Shown: positions 1 through 12,688, counted from the stretch's first letter. The stretch is DNA of 64,000 nt from Metaphire vulgaris (GCA_018105865.1 CM030849.1:7622900-7686899), one strand, 5' to 3'. Translations and numbers: made by a program. The notes: generated by a model not told the origin, from the sequence alone.

Positions 1-181
1 ACCAGTTGAAAAACGACGCAATGATCATGACACAAGAATATTTTAATCCAAAGTCAACCAATATTGTTGTTCTCGTTAATTTTATTTGTAAGTTTAGAAT
101 TCTTGTATCTTCCTGCCTCTGCTGTGAGAGCACTGTGCCTTACGATTTGCCATACGGATATGTTAAGTGCCTAAGAATAAG

Positions 182-558
182 CAGAGCCGCCGAGAGAATT
201 TGCGGGCCCCTGTACAAAAAATAGTCACGGACCCCTGACCTGGCAAGTCTGCGAAAAAGTTGATGAACTTTTTTTGCTTGTCGGTCTTTTTCAAACCAGA
301 ATGTTCCGGATCCACGCCGTTACCCGTAACAAGCAAGTGTGAAAAAGTGTTGATGATATTTTTTTGCTTCTCGCTCCTTTTAAAAAGATTACTTGATTAC
401 GGAACATGATTGACCCGGGCCCCCTGACATTTCCCGGGCCCCTGTGCTCGTGACGAGATGACCTTTTTCATCGTGAATACATCATCATCACAGGGCACGA
501 GCCCCTGCAGGCAACCGGGACCTTGTGCAATTCTCCCCTGCCCCTCTCGACGGCCCTG
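182..558. mobile_element. hAT-like MITE, CAGRSCC family, copy 1
   Basis: The ends are imperfect inverted repeats: CAGAGCCGCCGAGAG on the left and CTCTCGACGGCCCTG on the right. The interior carries two degenerate copies of a T-rich motif ending in GCTTGTC or GCTTCTC that is shared with the copies at 19626, 25602 and 41186. No clean 8-bp target duplication is visible at this copy. It has no coding capacity. Confidence 0.6.
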
Positions 559-1087
559 ACTGAGACTAAGCAGCTACTGAGCTACTGTTATGGTTTGGTG
601 ACATTTAATCACTCGACAGTTGTCGGAATCTTGATCTTGGTCTGGGTCCCTATCTGAATGATCTTGATCTTGGTCTCGAACAATTGAGCATTGACAACCA
701 AATTGTGATTTGAACTAAGATCTGAACTAAGCTCCGATCCCCCACATTTTGGACGTTTTATATTGGTTAAAGTATGAGTCAGAGTTGTCCATGGGTCGGT
801 TTTCTGAACCCAAACCCTACCCGACCCAATAATTTTCCAACCCAACCCAAACGAAATTTCTGTCTGCTGACCTAAACCCAATCCAACCCATCCATGCAAC
901 AACATGAAAGTACAATCGCAATTTTAAAACCATACGTTCATCCAAGCACAAAATACTTATTTGTGTATTTCGAGTTGTTATTGCAACAAACCGGAACGCA
1001 ATCCCCATCGAACTAGTTCAATGTTTTCAACTTTCGATGCAGGTAGCAGCGATCTAGCATCTTTTATAGAAGTCCTTCCCACAGACG
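559..1087. other. Non-coding stretch before gap
   Basis: I see no gene here. Around 785-900 there is a CCCAACCCAA-rich stretch resembling the interior of the MITE at 10526-10928, probably a decayed relative. Confidence 0.4.
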
Positions 1088-1187
1088 NNNNNNNNNNNNN
1101 NNNNNNNNNNNNNNNNNNNNNNNNNNNNNNNNNNNNNNNNNNNNNNNNNNNNNNNNNNNNNNNNNNNNNNNNNNNNNNNNNNNNNNN
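1088..1187. other. Assembly gap (100 N)
   Basis: Exactly 100 consecutive N characters, the usual placeholder for a gap of unknown size. Any reading frame that spans it is meaningless. Confidence 0.99.
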
Positions 1188-1470
1188 GGCTTTACCTACA
1201 GTTCAAATAGCTCTGGCGATGGCATGGTACAAAGGACTTGCAGCAATCCAACTTCCTACTCTGACCGATCACTGGAATTGACCTGTTCTGCAGTATAGAT
1301 CTGGTGTCATCGATTGGTGTCATCACTGATTGTACGCTTTGGATTATTGAAATTGGCGCTATGGAAGTTGGCAAACTAAATAAAATGTCTATGGTTGGTG
1401 GAAGCGATCGCGTTTGAAATTTGACTCAAGTTCTTAATTGGTTTCATCACTAGATTAAGAATTTGTCGCT

Positions 1471-1553
<83 letters not shown>

Positions 1554-1645
1554 TGTCGTCGTCATCATGGTCATCGTCGTCATCATCATCATCATCATTG
1601 TCGTCGTTGTTGTCATCATCGTCATCGTCAGCCTGTTGTTTCACG
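1471..1645. repeat. (ATC)n / (TCG)-variant trinucleotide microsatellite
   Basis: About 175 bp of ATC repeat with interspersed GTC units. It produces spurious poly-Ser and poly-Asp frames on the two strands, which should not be called genes. Confidence 0.95.
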
Positions 1646-1667
1646 ACCAAGTAATTGAATTCTGAAT

Positions 1668-2055
1668 CATTGCGTCGCCATCTGGCGAATATGAACGACG
1701 CCTCTTTGTTAAAACAAAATTCAAATTCAAATAATCACACGAATATGTAATTCTGATCGAATAAGCTTATAAGACAAATTCGTTTTTCATTTTCATCGAT
1801 CATAATTGGAGCAGTTTCAGCATCAGAATAATCTAATCAAATAGCGCTTTATAAAGCCAATATTTGGAGGATCTCGTTTGCTTTACAAAAATCCATTACC
1901 GGCGTCACCTTTCAGTTATACATGAGAGAAAATCCGCTTAACTGCTAAGCGCTCGTTCAATGTCAACAATTGCAAGCTGTGGAGAATAAAACGCAACATG
2001 CAAGAAAATATTTCATGTTCCGCTGTTAAAACAAAAGGCAAGCGAAAAAATACTT
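1668..2055 (+). repeat. Dispersed ~380-bp repeat, copy 1
   Basis: This segment opens with a CGTCGCCATCTGGCGAATA-like sequence and contains CGAATATGTAATTCTGA, a GCGCTTTATAAAGCCAAT-like core and GAGAATAAAACGCAACATGC. The same order of blocks recurs at about 11750, 12765 and 14030 in the same orientation. There is no coding capacity and no clear terminal repeat, and I do not recognise the class. Confidence 0.65.
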
Positions 2056-2599
2056 GTTTTTAATAGAATCGCGGCCTGACAGCGTAGTTTCGAGGGCGCA
2101 GGAGGCGGGGGTAGGTAGGGTGATTGTTCCGAGGTCTGGTACTCTGGGGTGCGTTGTGTCTAGAGTACAGCATGCCTGCCACATCGGCACCTGGGGGCAT
2201 GTAATGCCTGCCCGCAAGGGATCGGTAGTCTCGGATATTTAACGGGTCCCGCTTTATAGCAAAGTATTTTAATTTGAAGAAAAGTTTGATCTATGTGATC
2301 CCACTGTGGCAAATCAATGCTAGGTCCACAATATCAAAATCTGCAAGGGTCACAAAATCACGTGATGGCATCGATTTAAATTCTGTATATTTACACCCTA
2401 CCCCTTGGCTACGCTGTCTGGCCGTGCTTCTATTATTAATTTGGTCTATGGCTGTTGAGTTACTGTAATAGTATGCGGCTGTTAGGAAACATCTTTATGA
2501 ACATGGCAACAACTCGCTTTTCAGCCATGGCTACGTACATCACGTACATGCATGCTTCGGGTCTCCTTAGCGTTCTAATCTTAATTTTCACCCACCAGG

Positions 2600-3030
2600 G
2601 TATTCATAGGTTGCGATGTGTTCGTAGCTGTAGACGACCACAAAATACTAGCCTTTGAAAGAAAATGTTATAGAAAAATACTACGAATCGGATGGGTCGA
2701 AAAAATCACAAATGAAGAACTATACAGGAGAATTCAGTCCAAACAAACCATGCTGGAAAGAGTAAAACAAAGGAAACTCCAACTTTTCGGACACATATGC
2801 AGAATGAAAGAGGACAGAAAGATCAAAGCTCTAATGTTTGGAATAATGGAGGGTGCCAATAAGAGAGGGAGACCACACAAGGAATGGTGTGATGATATTG
2901 AAGAATGGTGTGGAAGCAGTTTACAGGATCTTAGTCACAGAGCAACGGACAGGAAAGAATGGCAGAAAACTGTGGAGATGGCATTATACACCAACGGGCG
3001 ATGAGCCCACGGTTAATGATGATGATGATG
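2600..3030 (+). mobile_element. LINE remnant, C-terminal part of RT ORF
   Basis: The plus frame from about 2618 to 3004 reads as the C-terminal tail of a non-LTR retrotransposon ORF2: FERKCYRKILRIGW, then LQLFGHICRM, then GRPHKEWCDDI. This is the usual 'thumb' block that follows the RT domain. A (GAT)n tail starts just after the stop, as is typical of LINE 3' ends. The 5' part is missing, so this is a 5'-truncated insertion. It overlaps the 3' end of the membrane-protein gene on the other strand. Confidence 0.8.
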
Positions 3031-6000
3031 ATGTGTTCGGGGCTTTTTCAGGTGGACAATTAATCAACCAAGATGAATTGTGAACTTTTTTGGTTGACGA
3101 TACATCGGATGTCACTTTCTTTGTTGTCGTTCTATTTGCATTTCTTTGTGAAATATTTATCGTGATCTCTGTTTCGGCGACCCCATGAAACAGGACTGTT
3201 TGTTCAGTGGCGGTTTTGTTGCAATTCTCGTCATCGGTAGATTCATTGTCTTTCTGCGGCGCTTTATTCTGATCGTCAGTCGCTTCTTTTATGGAAAAAT
3301 CGTGAATGGGCCACGGTTGCTTGAAATTCTTGATGATTTCGTCCAACTTGCTGCTAAAACTGACTGTCCCGATCTCTATGTCAGGCTTTTCTGGTTCCAT
3401 AAACTGACGCAAGATGACTGGAAGTAAGCCTGCAGCCAAAGTAGCCAGCATTTGATTCGTTGAAGATATCTTGTAAATGTCACCAAACGACAAAACGACA
3501 ACAAATACGAATGTTATAAACAGCGCAATCTTAAGAAATTGTCTAACTGCGATCAGAACACCGCTGTAGATTGGACCGGGAACTCCTGCTACCTGTATCT
3601 GACACACTTTCTTGAAAAGCTTCTTTGGAATCCTCGGCGTATCTTCATTGTCAACGAAAAGAACAAGGTCGTTTATCATCAAACGAGGATGACCCGGTTT
3701 CGCTTGACCCGGTTTCGCTTCTAAATCATCAGGCGATTCGTGCTCTCCTTGTTGGTTCAATTCCTGAGATTTGAAGCCTCGATTTTCTTGTAAACGTGAG
3801 GGAAGACCTGTGACCTCCTCAAGGTCTTTGATTCGTTTTTTGACTTCGCCGAAAATCGCCTTGTTCAGCTTCAGATACTTCTTCTCAACGTTATTGAAAC
3901 TGTCGTAGCTGTAGACGACCACAAGTATCACAATAGAAACGTACTTAAGCAATGTTCCCGCATTTACGATGATTCCCATCAAAGTGAAGACGATTACTTC
4001 CACTATACACCCGATGCACTCGGAAAGTATTATGAGGTACGAGATCAGAGACAAAATGCAAAGCGCCGAGGCAAGTGAGCGCATGGACATTACCTTCATG
4101 AATCGTGCATCATGATCGCCATTTAGAACTTTGTACTTGCCCCTTAAATCATCTTGACGTTTCGAGTCTTCGGTAGTAGGATAGTGAAATGAAGTATCTT
4201 GACCAATTCCCTCTGTTTTTCGCTTATTTATGCTTATTTGATTCGAATAGAAAAGCATTCGGCCAACGAGATAAGTCAGAGGCAAAATGTACAGAATGAA
4301 AACAATGAGCGAAAGAGGAACAAAAAGTGGCCAATAGACGCAAGCAACAAGCAATCCGCACAGCCCGTACCTCTCGAATGGCCAGATCGCAATGTCGACA
4401 AGCATTTCGAGCACCCGGATCCAAGACAGACTCTCGAGGTCCGAGAAGGAACCGGTGATGATCCGTCGAAGCCCCCAGTCGTCACCGCGTCTCGCCACGT
4501 AAGCAAGTGTAACGGCGCTGACGATGTACAGAACGTAGATGCCTCTGAATAGCCAGTGGTCAGGAGTAAAATAGTAGATGAGACTGTTGTCGAAACCTTC
4601 CATCAGTCCAACTTTTGCAGTCGCCTCTTTCCTCGACAGCACTTCATCGTACTCGTGGGCGTAGAATACCCACAGTCGAAAGTACCACGGGGTAGGAATA
4701 CAGATTACCAGTATTATCATACCAACTGTACGCCAGACGTAAGACCACGGTGTCGAGGATTTGCATTTGCAAGGACAACTTTTCAATACTTTGGATTTAC
4801 AGCATCTTTTGAATGGCCTAACTTTCCTAATCTTACAAAGGAATATCATGCGTGCAAGGCTTCTCCACAGACTTACCGGAACGCGATTCTCTGTCAACAG
4901 CTTCCTGTAGTCGACCATTATGTCGTATCGCGATATCTGCACTTTAAGCTCCTTCTCCCGAGGAAGGGTTTCGATTGATTCTCTGAAATTTGAAAAGCTT
5001 TGCACAGTACGTACGTCCAGCAACTTGTAATTTGTCGAATTGGTTTTCAGCTCCTTCCGAAGAATGGTTTCGATTGATTCTCTGAATTTCGGAAAGTCTT
5101 GCTCAGTCCTTAGGACCAGTAACTTGTAATTATTTTTCGAATTTGCTGAATCACGCGTCGCCTCTGTTCTGTCGCTTGTCAGACAAACTGTTTTGCGTAA
5201 GGGGTCCTTAAGCTCCACGACGTAGCGGATGTCCTTTTTTGACATTCTTGCCACTGCTGAGGTCAGAAGCAGAGGCCCAAATAACAGAACTCCAAAACGA
5301 ACGATCGTCAACATCACATACAAACAGTTAATCCAAATATTTCCTACTAGTGTCTCGACCAATTCTCGTTTGGTCCTTTCTGAAACATTGATCCGTAAAC
5401 TTAGCGTAGCCATCGGTATCGACGATGATCTCGTGACAGATGCGTTCATCTCCTTTGAGTAACACTTCATCTGCAGCGTCTTTAAAATCACGGCTAAGCA
5501 GAAACAACAGCTGCGCCACCATCTGAGTCTCATTCAGAGCACTGGCACAACCGTCCGGTACGTCCTGCATTTCCACGACCAGAAAGTCAGTTCCGAAGGT
5601 CAGCGTTCGAAGTGAAAATATTCCATAGTTGAAAAGAAAAGACAAAAGTGCTTGTCCATGTCGTGAAGATGCTCGGGCCCAACTGTCCAGTCTGTAAGAA
5701 TTCAACGATATGGCAGATAGAGGGTTGACCGAGTAATTAGGAAACGTCAACTGATATTCCAGTAGATTAATTATGTCCTTGGAGAATTTTGATAAAATTT
5801 TGTCTGAAATACTGGCATCAATGGCTTTCAGCTTACACGCTTCTATACTCTGTGATGCTGTGCTTTCGCCATCAGATATATGCAAAGTCACCGTGGTGTC
5901 TCGTTGATTTCGTGTCTCAGAATCCCTCAGATGAAATTGGGAATTCGCTGAATAACTAAAGTTTGTCTTTTGATGAAGCGGTCCGGTAGAAAGATGAGAA

Positions 6001-6161
6001 CTGTTTACCTCCGGTGCTAAAATGGGCCATGTGATATTCGAAGTTTCACTTGATAAGCTATTTGCGATTGAGAAGAGGGATATACCTGATAACAGAACTG
6101 CTGACAGAAGTAGAGAGGAGGAATTTTCGAACGCTGGTTTTCTTTTCCCATTCATTCTCAT
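2984..6161 (-). CDS. Large multi-pass membrane protein, unknown family, with one frameshift
   Basis: Two overlapping minus-strand frames (6161-5328 and 5533-2984) read as one protein of about 1,058 residues. The frames join at about 5370, where removing one base from a GG pair lets KFTDQCF continue into KRELVETLVGNIWINC. The N-terminus is a good signal peptide (MRMNGKRKPAF, then a hydrophobic LLLSAVLLSGISLF core) followed by an Asn/Ser-rich extracellular region with several N-glycosylation sequons. At least seven hydrophobic segments follow, for example around CLYVMLTIVRFGVLLFGPLL, WPLFVPLSLIVFILYILPL, YVSIVILVVVYSY and IALFITFVFVVVLSF. Charged linkers include one with 'DVRTVQSFSNFRESIETL'-type duplicates. 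There are no introns. The last ~16 codons (poly-Ser onward) lie in a LINE-derived (GAT)n tail, so the natural C-terminus is probably lost or replaced. Function is unknown. The frameshift may be a base-calling error. Confidence 0.7.
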
Positions 6162-7376
6162 TATATTTCAGTATCCGCTGTGCGCTACAGTCAAATTATG
6201 CATCGGCCGCATTCATTCGAACTAAATCGTCTCAGAAGGAGTTGCTTATCCGATTCAGAAATGACTGAAATCTGCTGTGAAAAATATTATGCAAAACAAA
6301 CCCACTCCAATTAATTTTATTCATCTTTTCATCGTTTGCTGCACCAATTACATAATGTATTGTAACTGGTGCAGCACATCGTAATAATCCACTTTAACTG
6401 AGGCGTTTTATATTATATATATAACAATTTTATAGTATATTTTACATATATATTATATATATACAAAATTTTTATATTATATATAATAATATATAAAAAC
6501 ATTCGTTCTTCTCAAAATGAAGTGGCGGCTCCAGTATTTGATAAATTAAAAACCGTTGGGGTGGCAACTTCAAGCATGGGGTCAACTAGTTTCGTGAACT
6601 TCGGACTAGTTTAGTTACTTCAAATGAGTGTACTAAAGTAGGGAGCTATTTCGGGCCAGACATTTAATAGGGGCACAGGCCGTCGGGTCCCATGTGTAGC
6701 CGCGTCTGAGGGGACAAATGCAGAGTAAACAGATGGGTGGATATTTAACGGACCACAACATGAATTGCAGACAAGTAGTTGTTAGTAGTGTGTCAAGTAG
6801 GTAAAACAAAGTGAGTGTTCCAAAGGGACGCAAGTGGTTAACTCTGACCTGTGCCATAAGTTAGAATCTAATGTCTGTGTAACTATGTTGACCAATGAGC
6901 AATTTAAATATACTTACTAGATAATTAATATAATAAAAATTATCAGCACATGGTTTAGGCCTTAGTAAAGCATGCATTTCCCGGCAGATTGTAGATTCAC
7001 GACGACTATTATCGTGAATATTTATGAATAGTTGTTCATGTCAGCATCATTGAATAGTGCAGCCGCACAAGTACTACTGTCGCCGCCACCGGAGAATCCT
7101 TAAGTTATTTCCGCTTCCTTTCCGTAATCAACCTAAACGGAGCGACTTAACTGCTTAAAATGTGAATGGAGAAGACCGCGAAATTGCCGTCAAGTTCGGT
7201 ACGGGGCACCTAATGTCTTGCAGATATTTATAGAGTTGATGCCTTTGCATTATAGTTGCCAGGTCCTCCCACACAATAACGATATTATGGAATAACTTAC
7301 TCGCAAATTTACAGCTTCAATCGATGCGCTGTTCTAAGTGATCCTTTGGCAGGCTATGCAATCTGCAGTTCTGCAC
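6162..7376. other. Intergenic, AT-rich
   Basis: This lies upstream of the membrane-protein gene. A TATATA-rich stretch at about 6405-6495 is simple sequence. I see no gene, RNA or clear element boundary. Confidence 0.5.
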
Positions 7377-8045
7377 AACTACCGAAACGGCCCTTCTGAG
7401 GATTTTCGACTACATCGTTGAAGCGATAGCCGACGGGGACTTGGCACTGTTCGGTCTCCTGGATCTTTCTGCAGCCTTCGACACCGTCGATCACGACATC
7501 CTTGTGCGTCGGCTCGAATTATCTTATCAATGGGGAGCGCTGTCCTGGATCTTACCTCGCAGGAGATCACAGGTCGTCAACTGGTCTTCCGGCGTACCAG
7601 TTGGGCCGGCTGCAATCAGTCTTGAATGCATCGGCTCACGTTTGATCTTTGGCGCCAGGTGGCAACCACGTCACCCCATTATTAGGGACAAGCTACACTG
7701 GCTCAAGGTGCCCGGAGCGAATCATATACAAACGCTGCTGGCTGACATTCCAAACCCTGTACGACACCTCCTGCCCGGAGTACTTGTCGACTCTGGTGCG
7801 AAGACGGGATCACACAGACCGACTCCTGCAGTTTCGATCCAGCAGTCGGTCCATACTGTATGTCCCTCTCCTCCGTTGAAGACAGTGGAGCTTGAGAGAT
7901 CCGTGTCGAACGGAATCCCTCGTGGGAACGCGCTTCCGGACGAGATGTGACCAAGGCCAGCTCGGCCGGGACTTTTGCATGCAAGCTTTTAAGACGCACT
8001 TATTTAACCCCTTACCTTGATTAGATTATTATTATTATTGTTGGT
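7377..8045 (+). mobile_element. LINE remnant (CR1/L2-like RT fragment plus 3' end)
   Basis: The plus strand encodes LFGLLDLSAAFDTVDHDIL, the RT motif A block of non-LTR elements. A rearranged motif-B-like piece (SSGVPVGP) follows, then, in shifted frames, the 3' ORF block with LHWL, ERIIYKRC, FQTLYDTSCPEYL and the usual C-terminal tail ending near a TTATTATTATTATTG tail at 8020-8041. The domain is internally deleted and frame-shifted, so this is a dead copy. Confidence 0.85.
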
Positions 8046-10184
8046 CAGGAATTTAAATTAGCAAGTTAACAACGTTTATTAACTGGGTTTACGTTATTGA
8101 ACTGCTCATTGTTGGAACGGAACACAGTAGGAAAATCCTCACTGACAATCAGGACCAGCAATTAATTCATCAATAGAACCACACCATGACCATAAACTGT
8201 AGTTTACTCTATGTTCTTTGATATCTCTCGCTCATCATGTATTAAAACTCCTATAGCGTCTGTCATAATAATATTTGTAAGTAAAATATTAGTTTGAAAT
8301 GTATCCTTCTCAACTGTGAATTGAACAAAGAACATAAATGTGGCAAGCCTTAACTAAATGATCCTTAACACATCGATATGTGAATTTCAGATTCATTTTG
8401 AAAGATAGGCTAGTTCAGCTGAAAATAAATTTAAATTTCTGATAGAAAATATCTTATAAGCCATTAAAGCAGCCCCTTCAATTTAACCAGAAACGCAAGT
8501 TAGGCCTATAGATTCTTTTCCCAGGATAAGCAGGTCAAATATTTGAGTTGAAACGAAAACCTGCATTCGAATGTGTAGTGACACTTTGTACATGGTCTAC
8601 GTCCTGGCTTGTAGTTTTGGACAGGGCGCTTATTCAAATTCGTGCCAAATGATCTTCGAAGCGTGACTCAATGCACAGTCAGTGGCCTGGACGGAAGGGG
8701 TGAATTAGCCAATGTAATGCTAGGTTTTAATGTGCGTTGACGATTAGGCCTACATGAATTTCTGCAACACAATACAAGCACAACCATTATAAGTGTCTAG
8801 CCTATCAGTATTCAATTCCAAAATATAACCAAACGTAGGTCTAACCGTGGTACGCACGCATATGTATAAATATATAGCTAAAGACGGTGACGTTATTTGC
8901 TTTGCCCGACTTTAACCTCGAAATCGGAAAGTGTTGTCCCCGAAAAAATTCTTTATGCGCCCATGGATACAGATATCTAAAAGCGTTTTAAAAGTCACCT
9001 GAAAATGTGAGTTCCACCTGAAGGGTGAAAATCACCCCGCGGCTGGAGCGGCAGGTAAAACACCAACTCTATTAACCACCTCCCGTTTTTAGCCAAGCCA
9101 GATCGCGCCAGCAGTATGTTCTGTGACAGTGAACATGCCATAAATCAGAATCACTTTTATCAAACACATCTTCCTTGTTGCCGGGACTAGATTCTTGAAT
9201 TATTTCCCCAAATAAGTTTCTACCGTTGAATGACTTTTGACCTCCAAAACCGTGTTTCCAAACATGTATATTTTCTTAGGCGTATCTTTGCTGTATCCTT
9301 CTTCTCCGTAACCGCTACTATTGAGATGATCAAATCAATATCAATATCAAAACCGATGACTGATCTCTATCTGAGTGGGATATAATATTATAATTTCAAA
9401 CTTGACGCCCATCTGATTATGCCCTCGTTACATTGGACATGCCATATTGCGCCAAAACGGGGTATCGTGATTACCTAGTTGATTGATTGACTTACTGAAT
9501 GTCCTTCAAATATAAGCATACACAAAATAATATAGGCGTGTTCTAGTTCGCGGACAAGTTTATAGATATTTATTGAATGTTTCTCTGCTGTGATCGAATG
9601 TATAAGCGTAGTTTTATTTGCAGTGGAATCCTGCTAACGACTTGATATAGAAACAAGATAAAATTTTACCTGATGTACATTTAAATTTAGAATAGCACAT
9701 TCTCACGAGTGCTGACGTAGGCTTCTATTTGAACACAGATGCAAATTGAAATACGGTACCTTATCAATTCGAATCGTCAATTACGGAGACAATGTAAAAA
9801 TTATCTGACAAAACGGATCAATTTTTGCTTTCTAATACGCAGAATATAGAGAGAACTAGAGAAATGATTGTTGACCCTCTTGTGAGGAAGAAACATAACG
9901 ATGAAAGTATGCTACACGACCGAACAATCAAATAAGAACTAATTGTCTCTATTGCAGTAGGTGCAAGTACATACCCCATGCAGATCTGTTTCTACACTTT
10001 GAGTTGAAATGAAATGAACACTCGTGAGTACAGCTTTTGTTTCGTAGAATAGTAGTCATACCGTTTACTGGGTCTAGCTTTTTTATCGCTGTTTTTCAAG
10101 GGCGGCGCGACTCAAACTCCATCAAGTCGCTGTATCACCGAAGCGTGACTTCGTGTATATCGGCAGCCTGATACAGGTTCACAT
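8046..10184. other. Non-coding, nothing recognised
   Basis: AT-rich single-copy-looking sequence. I find no convincing exon, RNA gene or terminal repeat on either strand. Short TAGGCCTA-type words recur here as elsewhere in the window. Confidence 0.5.
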
Positions 10185-10406
10185 TAGTATGCGCACCAGT
10201 AGTTTTGCACCTGGGAGTTTGCACTAGGAATTTGCGCGCACCAGGGGCGTATCAGGTTAGGATTAGAGTTAGGCCAAAGTTAACCTCAACCTAACTCTAA
10301 CCCTAAACCTAACCCTAAACCTAACCCCTAACCTTACTCCTAACCCTGGTGCGCAAATTCCCAGTGCGTAAACTCCCAGGTGCGCAAACCACTGGTGCGC
10401 ATACTA
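10185..10406. mobile_element. Foldback element with telomere-like core
   Basis: The first ~60 bp (TAGTATGCGCACCAGT onward) and the last ~60 bp (ending ACTGGTGCGCATACTA) are near-perfect inverted repeats, including paired CACCTGGGAGTTTGCAC / GTAAACTCCCAGGTGCG blocks. The centre is a degenerate run of CCTAACCCTAAACC units, preceded by TTAGGATTAGAGTTAGG. The whole segment would fold into one long hairpin. No ORF is present. Confidence 0.8.
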
Positions 10407-10525
10407 TGCTTACACTTCGATACACGGCTGCCCGTGTTAGTTCAAGAAATGCAGTCACCTCCAAACTTCCAAAGTGACAAAAGACAGTTATTCTGAAGTC
10501 AAATTTTCAAATTCAATATGCAGCC

Positions 10526-10928
10526 CAGACATGGACTTGGGTCCATTTTTTCAAACCCAACCCAACCCACCACTATTCAAACCCAACCCAACCCAACCCA
10601 TTTGAAACAGCTGGGTTACTTGACCCAATTAACCCAACCCATAGATAAACATTTCTTAGATCCTCCCTTCATTTCATAGATCAACGGGAATGTATTCCAT
10701 TTGGCAGATTTCATATTTCTGGATGCCAATAACTTGTATTTTTCAGTTGCTCCTGTGAAAAGGCATTGAAACAGGTTAAGGGTAATTTGTAGTAATTTAA
10801 AAATCATTAATATGTACACATTTGTACAATATAACACAACAACCTGGCAACCCCACCCACCACAAAATGGAAATTTTGGACCCAACCCAACCCAACCCAT
10901 GGGTGGACCCAACCCATTTCCATGTCTG
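10526..10928. mobile_element. hAT-like MITE with perfect 8-bp target duplication
   Basis: The termini are CAGACATGGACTTGGGTC and its imperfect inverse ending TTCCATGTCTG. ATGCAGCC is directly repeated on both sides (10518-10525 and 10929-10936), the 8-bp signature of hAT insertion. Internal CCCAACCCAACC runs cluster at both ends. It is non-autonomous. Confidence 0.85.
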
Positions 10929-11749
10929 ATGCAGCCTATGCATATTATATACAGTACTGTCCTCACATATACACTTACATTACACATTGGAATTTAGGAG
11001 ATGGATTCGTAAAACCGTTTTTCGAGCTACTTAGCTACACAACGACAGAAAAGAGAATTACTTTTTGTCCAGATGACTTCGGCGCCGTAAGCGGCAGACT
11101 TACTCAGAGGCCAATCGCGCAAAGAAGGCCAAGAAACAAGAACTGAGACAAACTGCAGCGTCATTATTTAATTATTTTTCAAATCCATGTGTCCTCAACA
11201 TTGTCGTAGCCAAGAGAAGACACGGCGGTCAAGGGTCCCTATTCTTGTTGGGACGAGTCGTGGAATTTGTGTTGAACTGTTGAATAATTTGAAATGCAAA
11301 TGATAATAACCTCCGATGCAAAATGGAACATGCTGTACAGTACATAAGAGTACAATAAGAGACTTATGAATAGGTAACACATCGATGATGCATAATCTGA
11401 TCCTCTACAGCTATGCCCAAAGGCCGACACAGTCTAGATTTATGGACGTGACACTTGACTCTGTTTGATACAATCCGACATACTGTAAAGCAACATGAGT
11501 CAATTCATATGTCCTGAGAGCAAATTATGCTCGGTATTGATGGTTCCGCTTCGTTGCCGACGCCTCACGAAGCCGAGCAGGCCTAAGAAGAATGTCTGTT
11601 CATCCATCTGATATAGTGCCGCGCCAGAAATTTACTGCCCCAGGCGGCCGCCTACTTCGCCTAGTGGTTAAACCGGACATGTCCGATTGTCTATATCCCG
11701 AAACTATGCATGGCGCTATTCGGTCACGTAATTACCAACGCTAGTGTAA

Positions 11750-11955
11750 CTTCCAAGCCTACGCCATGTTCGCTTTCTTTTGATTATTTACGCCATTTTC
11801 GCTTTCTTTTGATTATAGGCCTAATATTATATTAGAGACAATCCGCTTAACGTCCAAGTAGGCCTATAATTCCTCAGCGTCAAGGGCAGTCTGTGAAGAA
11901 TAAAATGTAAAATGCGAGAACATCATTAAAACGAAAAACAAGTGACAAAGTATTT
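11750..11955 (+). repeat. Dispersed ~380-bp repeat, copy 2 (partial)
   Basis: The 3' half of the repeat seen at 1668: TATATTAGAGACAATCCGCTTAACG followed by TGAAGAATAAAATGTAAAATGCGAG. A TTCGCTTTCTTTTGATTAT unit is duplicated at its start. Confidence 0.5.
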
Positions 11956-12033
11956 ACAGGGATTGAATAGATGATAATATCTTTTGTACCCAACCAACCA
12001 ACTGACTAACGAACTTGCTGTATAGGCTAATCT

Positions 12034-12577
12034 TATAATATTAAGATTCTTATCTGTATGTCTCTCTGTCTGTTACCTTCAAGCGTTCTGATTGGTTGAC
12101 TATTGGTAGACGGTTTAGACCGTTTAGTCCTTACGTCGCGATGCGTTGGTGGGCGAGCGTTCACTGTTGGTAGACCGTTTAGTCCTTACGTCGCGATGCG
12201 TTGGTGGACGATGTTCGAAGACGACGTTGCTATTGGTAACAATTGTTCGTAGAACCGGTTTAGTCGAGTCATTGCAGCGTCAGAGGGCTGGGCGTGCGAC
12301 GACGTTGCTATTGGTAACAATTGTTCGTAGCTTGAGGATCTTAACGTACATTTTAACGTACACAAAAAATACGTGTACAGCGTCACAAATGGCCACAGTT
12401 GCGTGATTTTAACGTACATAGGCCTAATTATTACGTGGCGCAGAGCTTGGCTAGGTGGCGATCATTGAAATGTTGTTCAGCATGAATTCAATGATTGGGT
12501 ATTAGGTATAGGTATTGGATTAGTATTATCCTGCACTGCGAGCGAAGCGAGCGCGAGCGAAGCGAGCATCGTTCTAG
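12034..12577 (+). mobile_element. Helitron-like (CTAG-T terminated) repeat, copy 1
   Basis: Begins TATAATATTAAGATT and ends GCGAGCGAAGCGAGCATC, GTT, then CTAG followed by T. The start and end are shared with the copies at 44022, 45709, 46757, 48507 and 49038, while the flanks differ, which defines the boundaries. The body has repeated CCGTTTAGTCCTTACGTCGCG and GACGACGTTGCTATTGG blocks. A CTAG terminus followed by host T suggests a non-autonomous Helitron. No clean 3' hairpin and no TC start are obvious, so the class is provisional. Confidence 0.6.
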
Positions 12578-12585
12578 TATAATGA

Positions 12586-12599
12586 TGATGATGATGATG

Positions 12600-12688
<89 letters not shown>

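Noticed and set aside
1450..1654. Poly-Asp and poly-Ser open frames
   Set aside because: Pure translation of an ATC microsatellite on both strands.
10270..10345. Interstitial telomere
   Set aside because: The repeats are degenerate, short and enclosed by inverted arms, so a foldback element explains them better.
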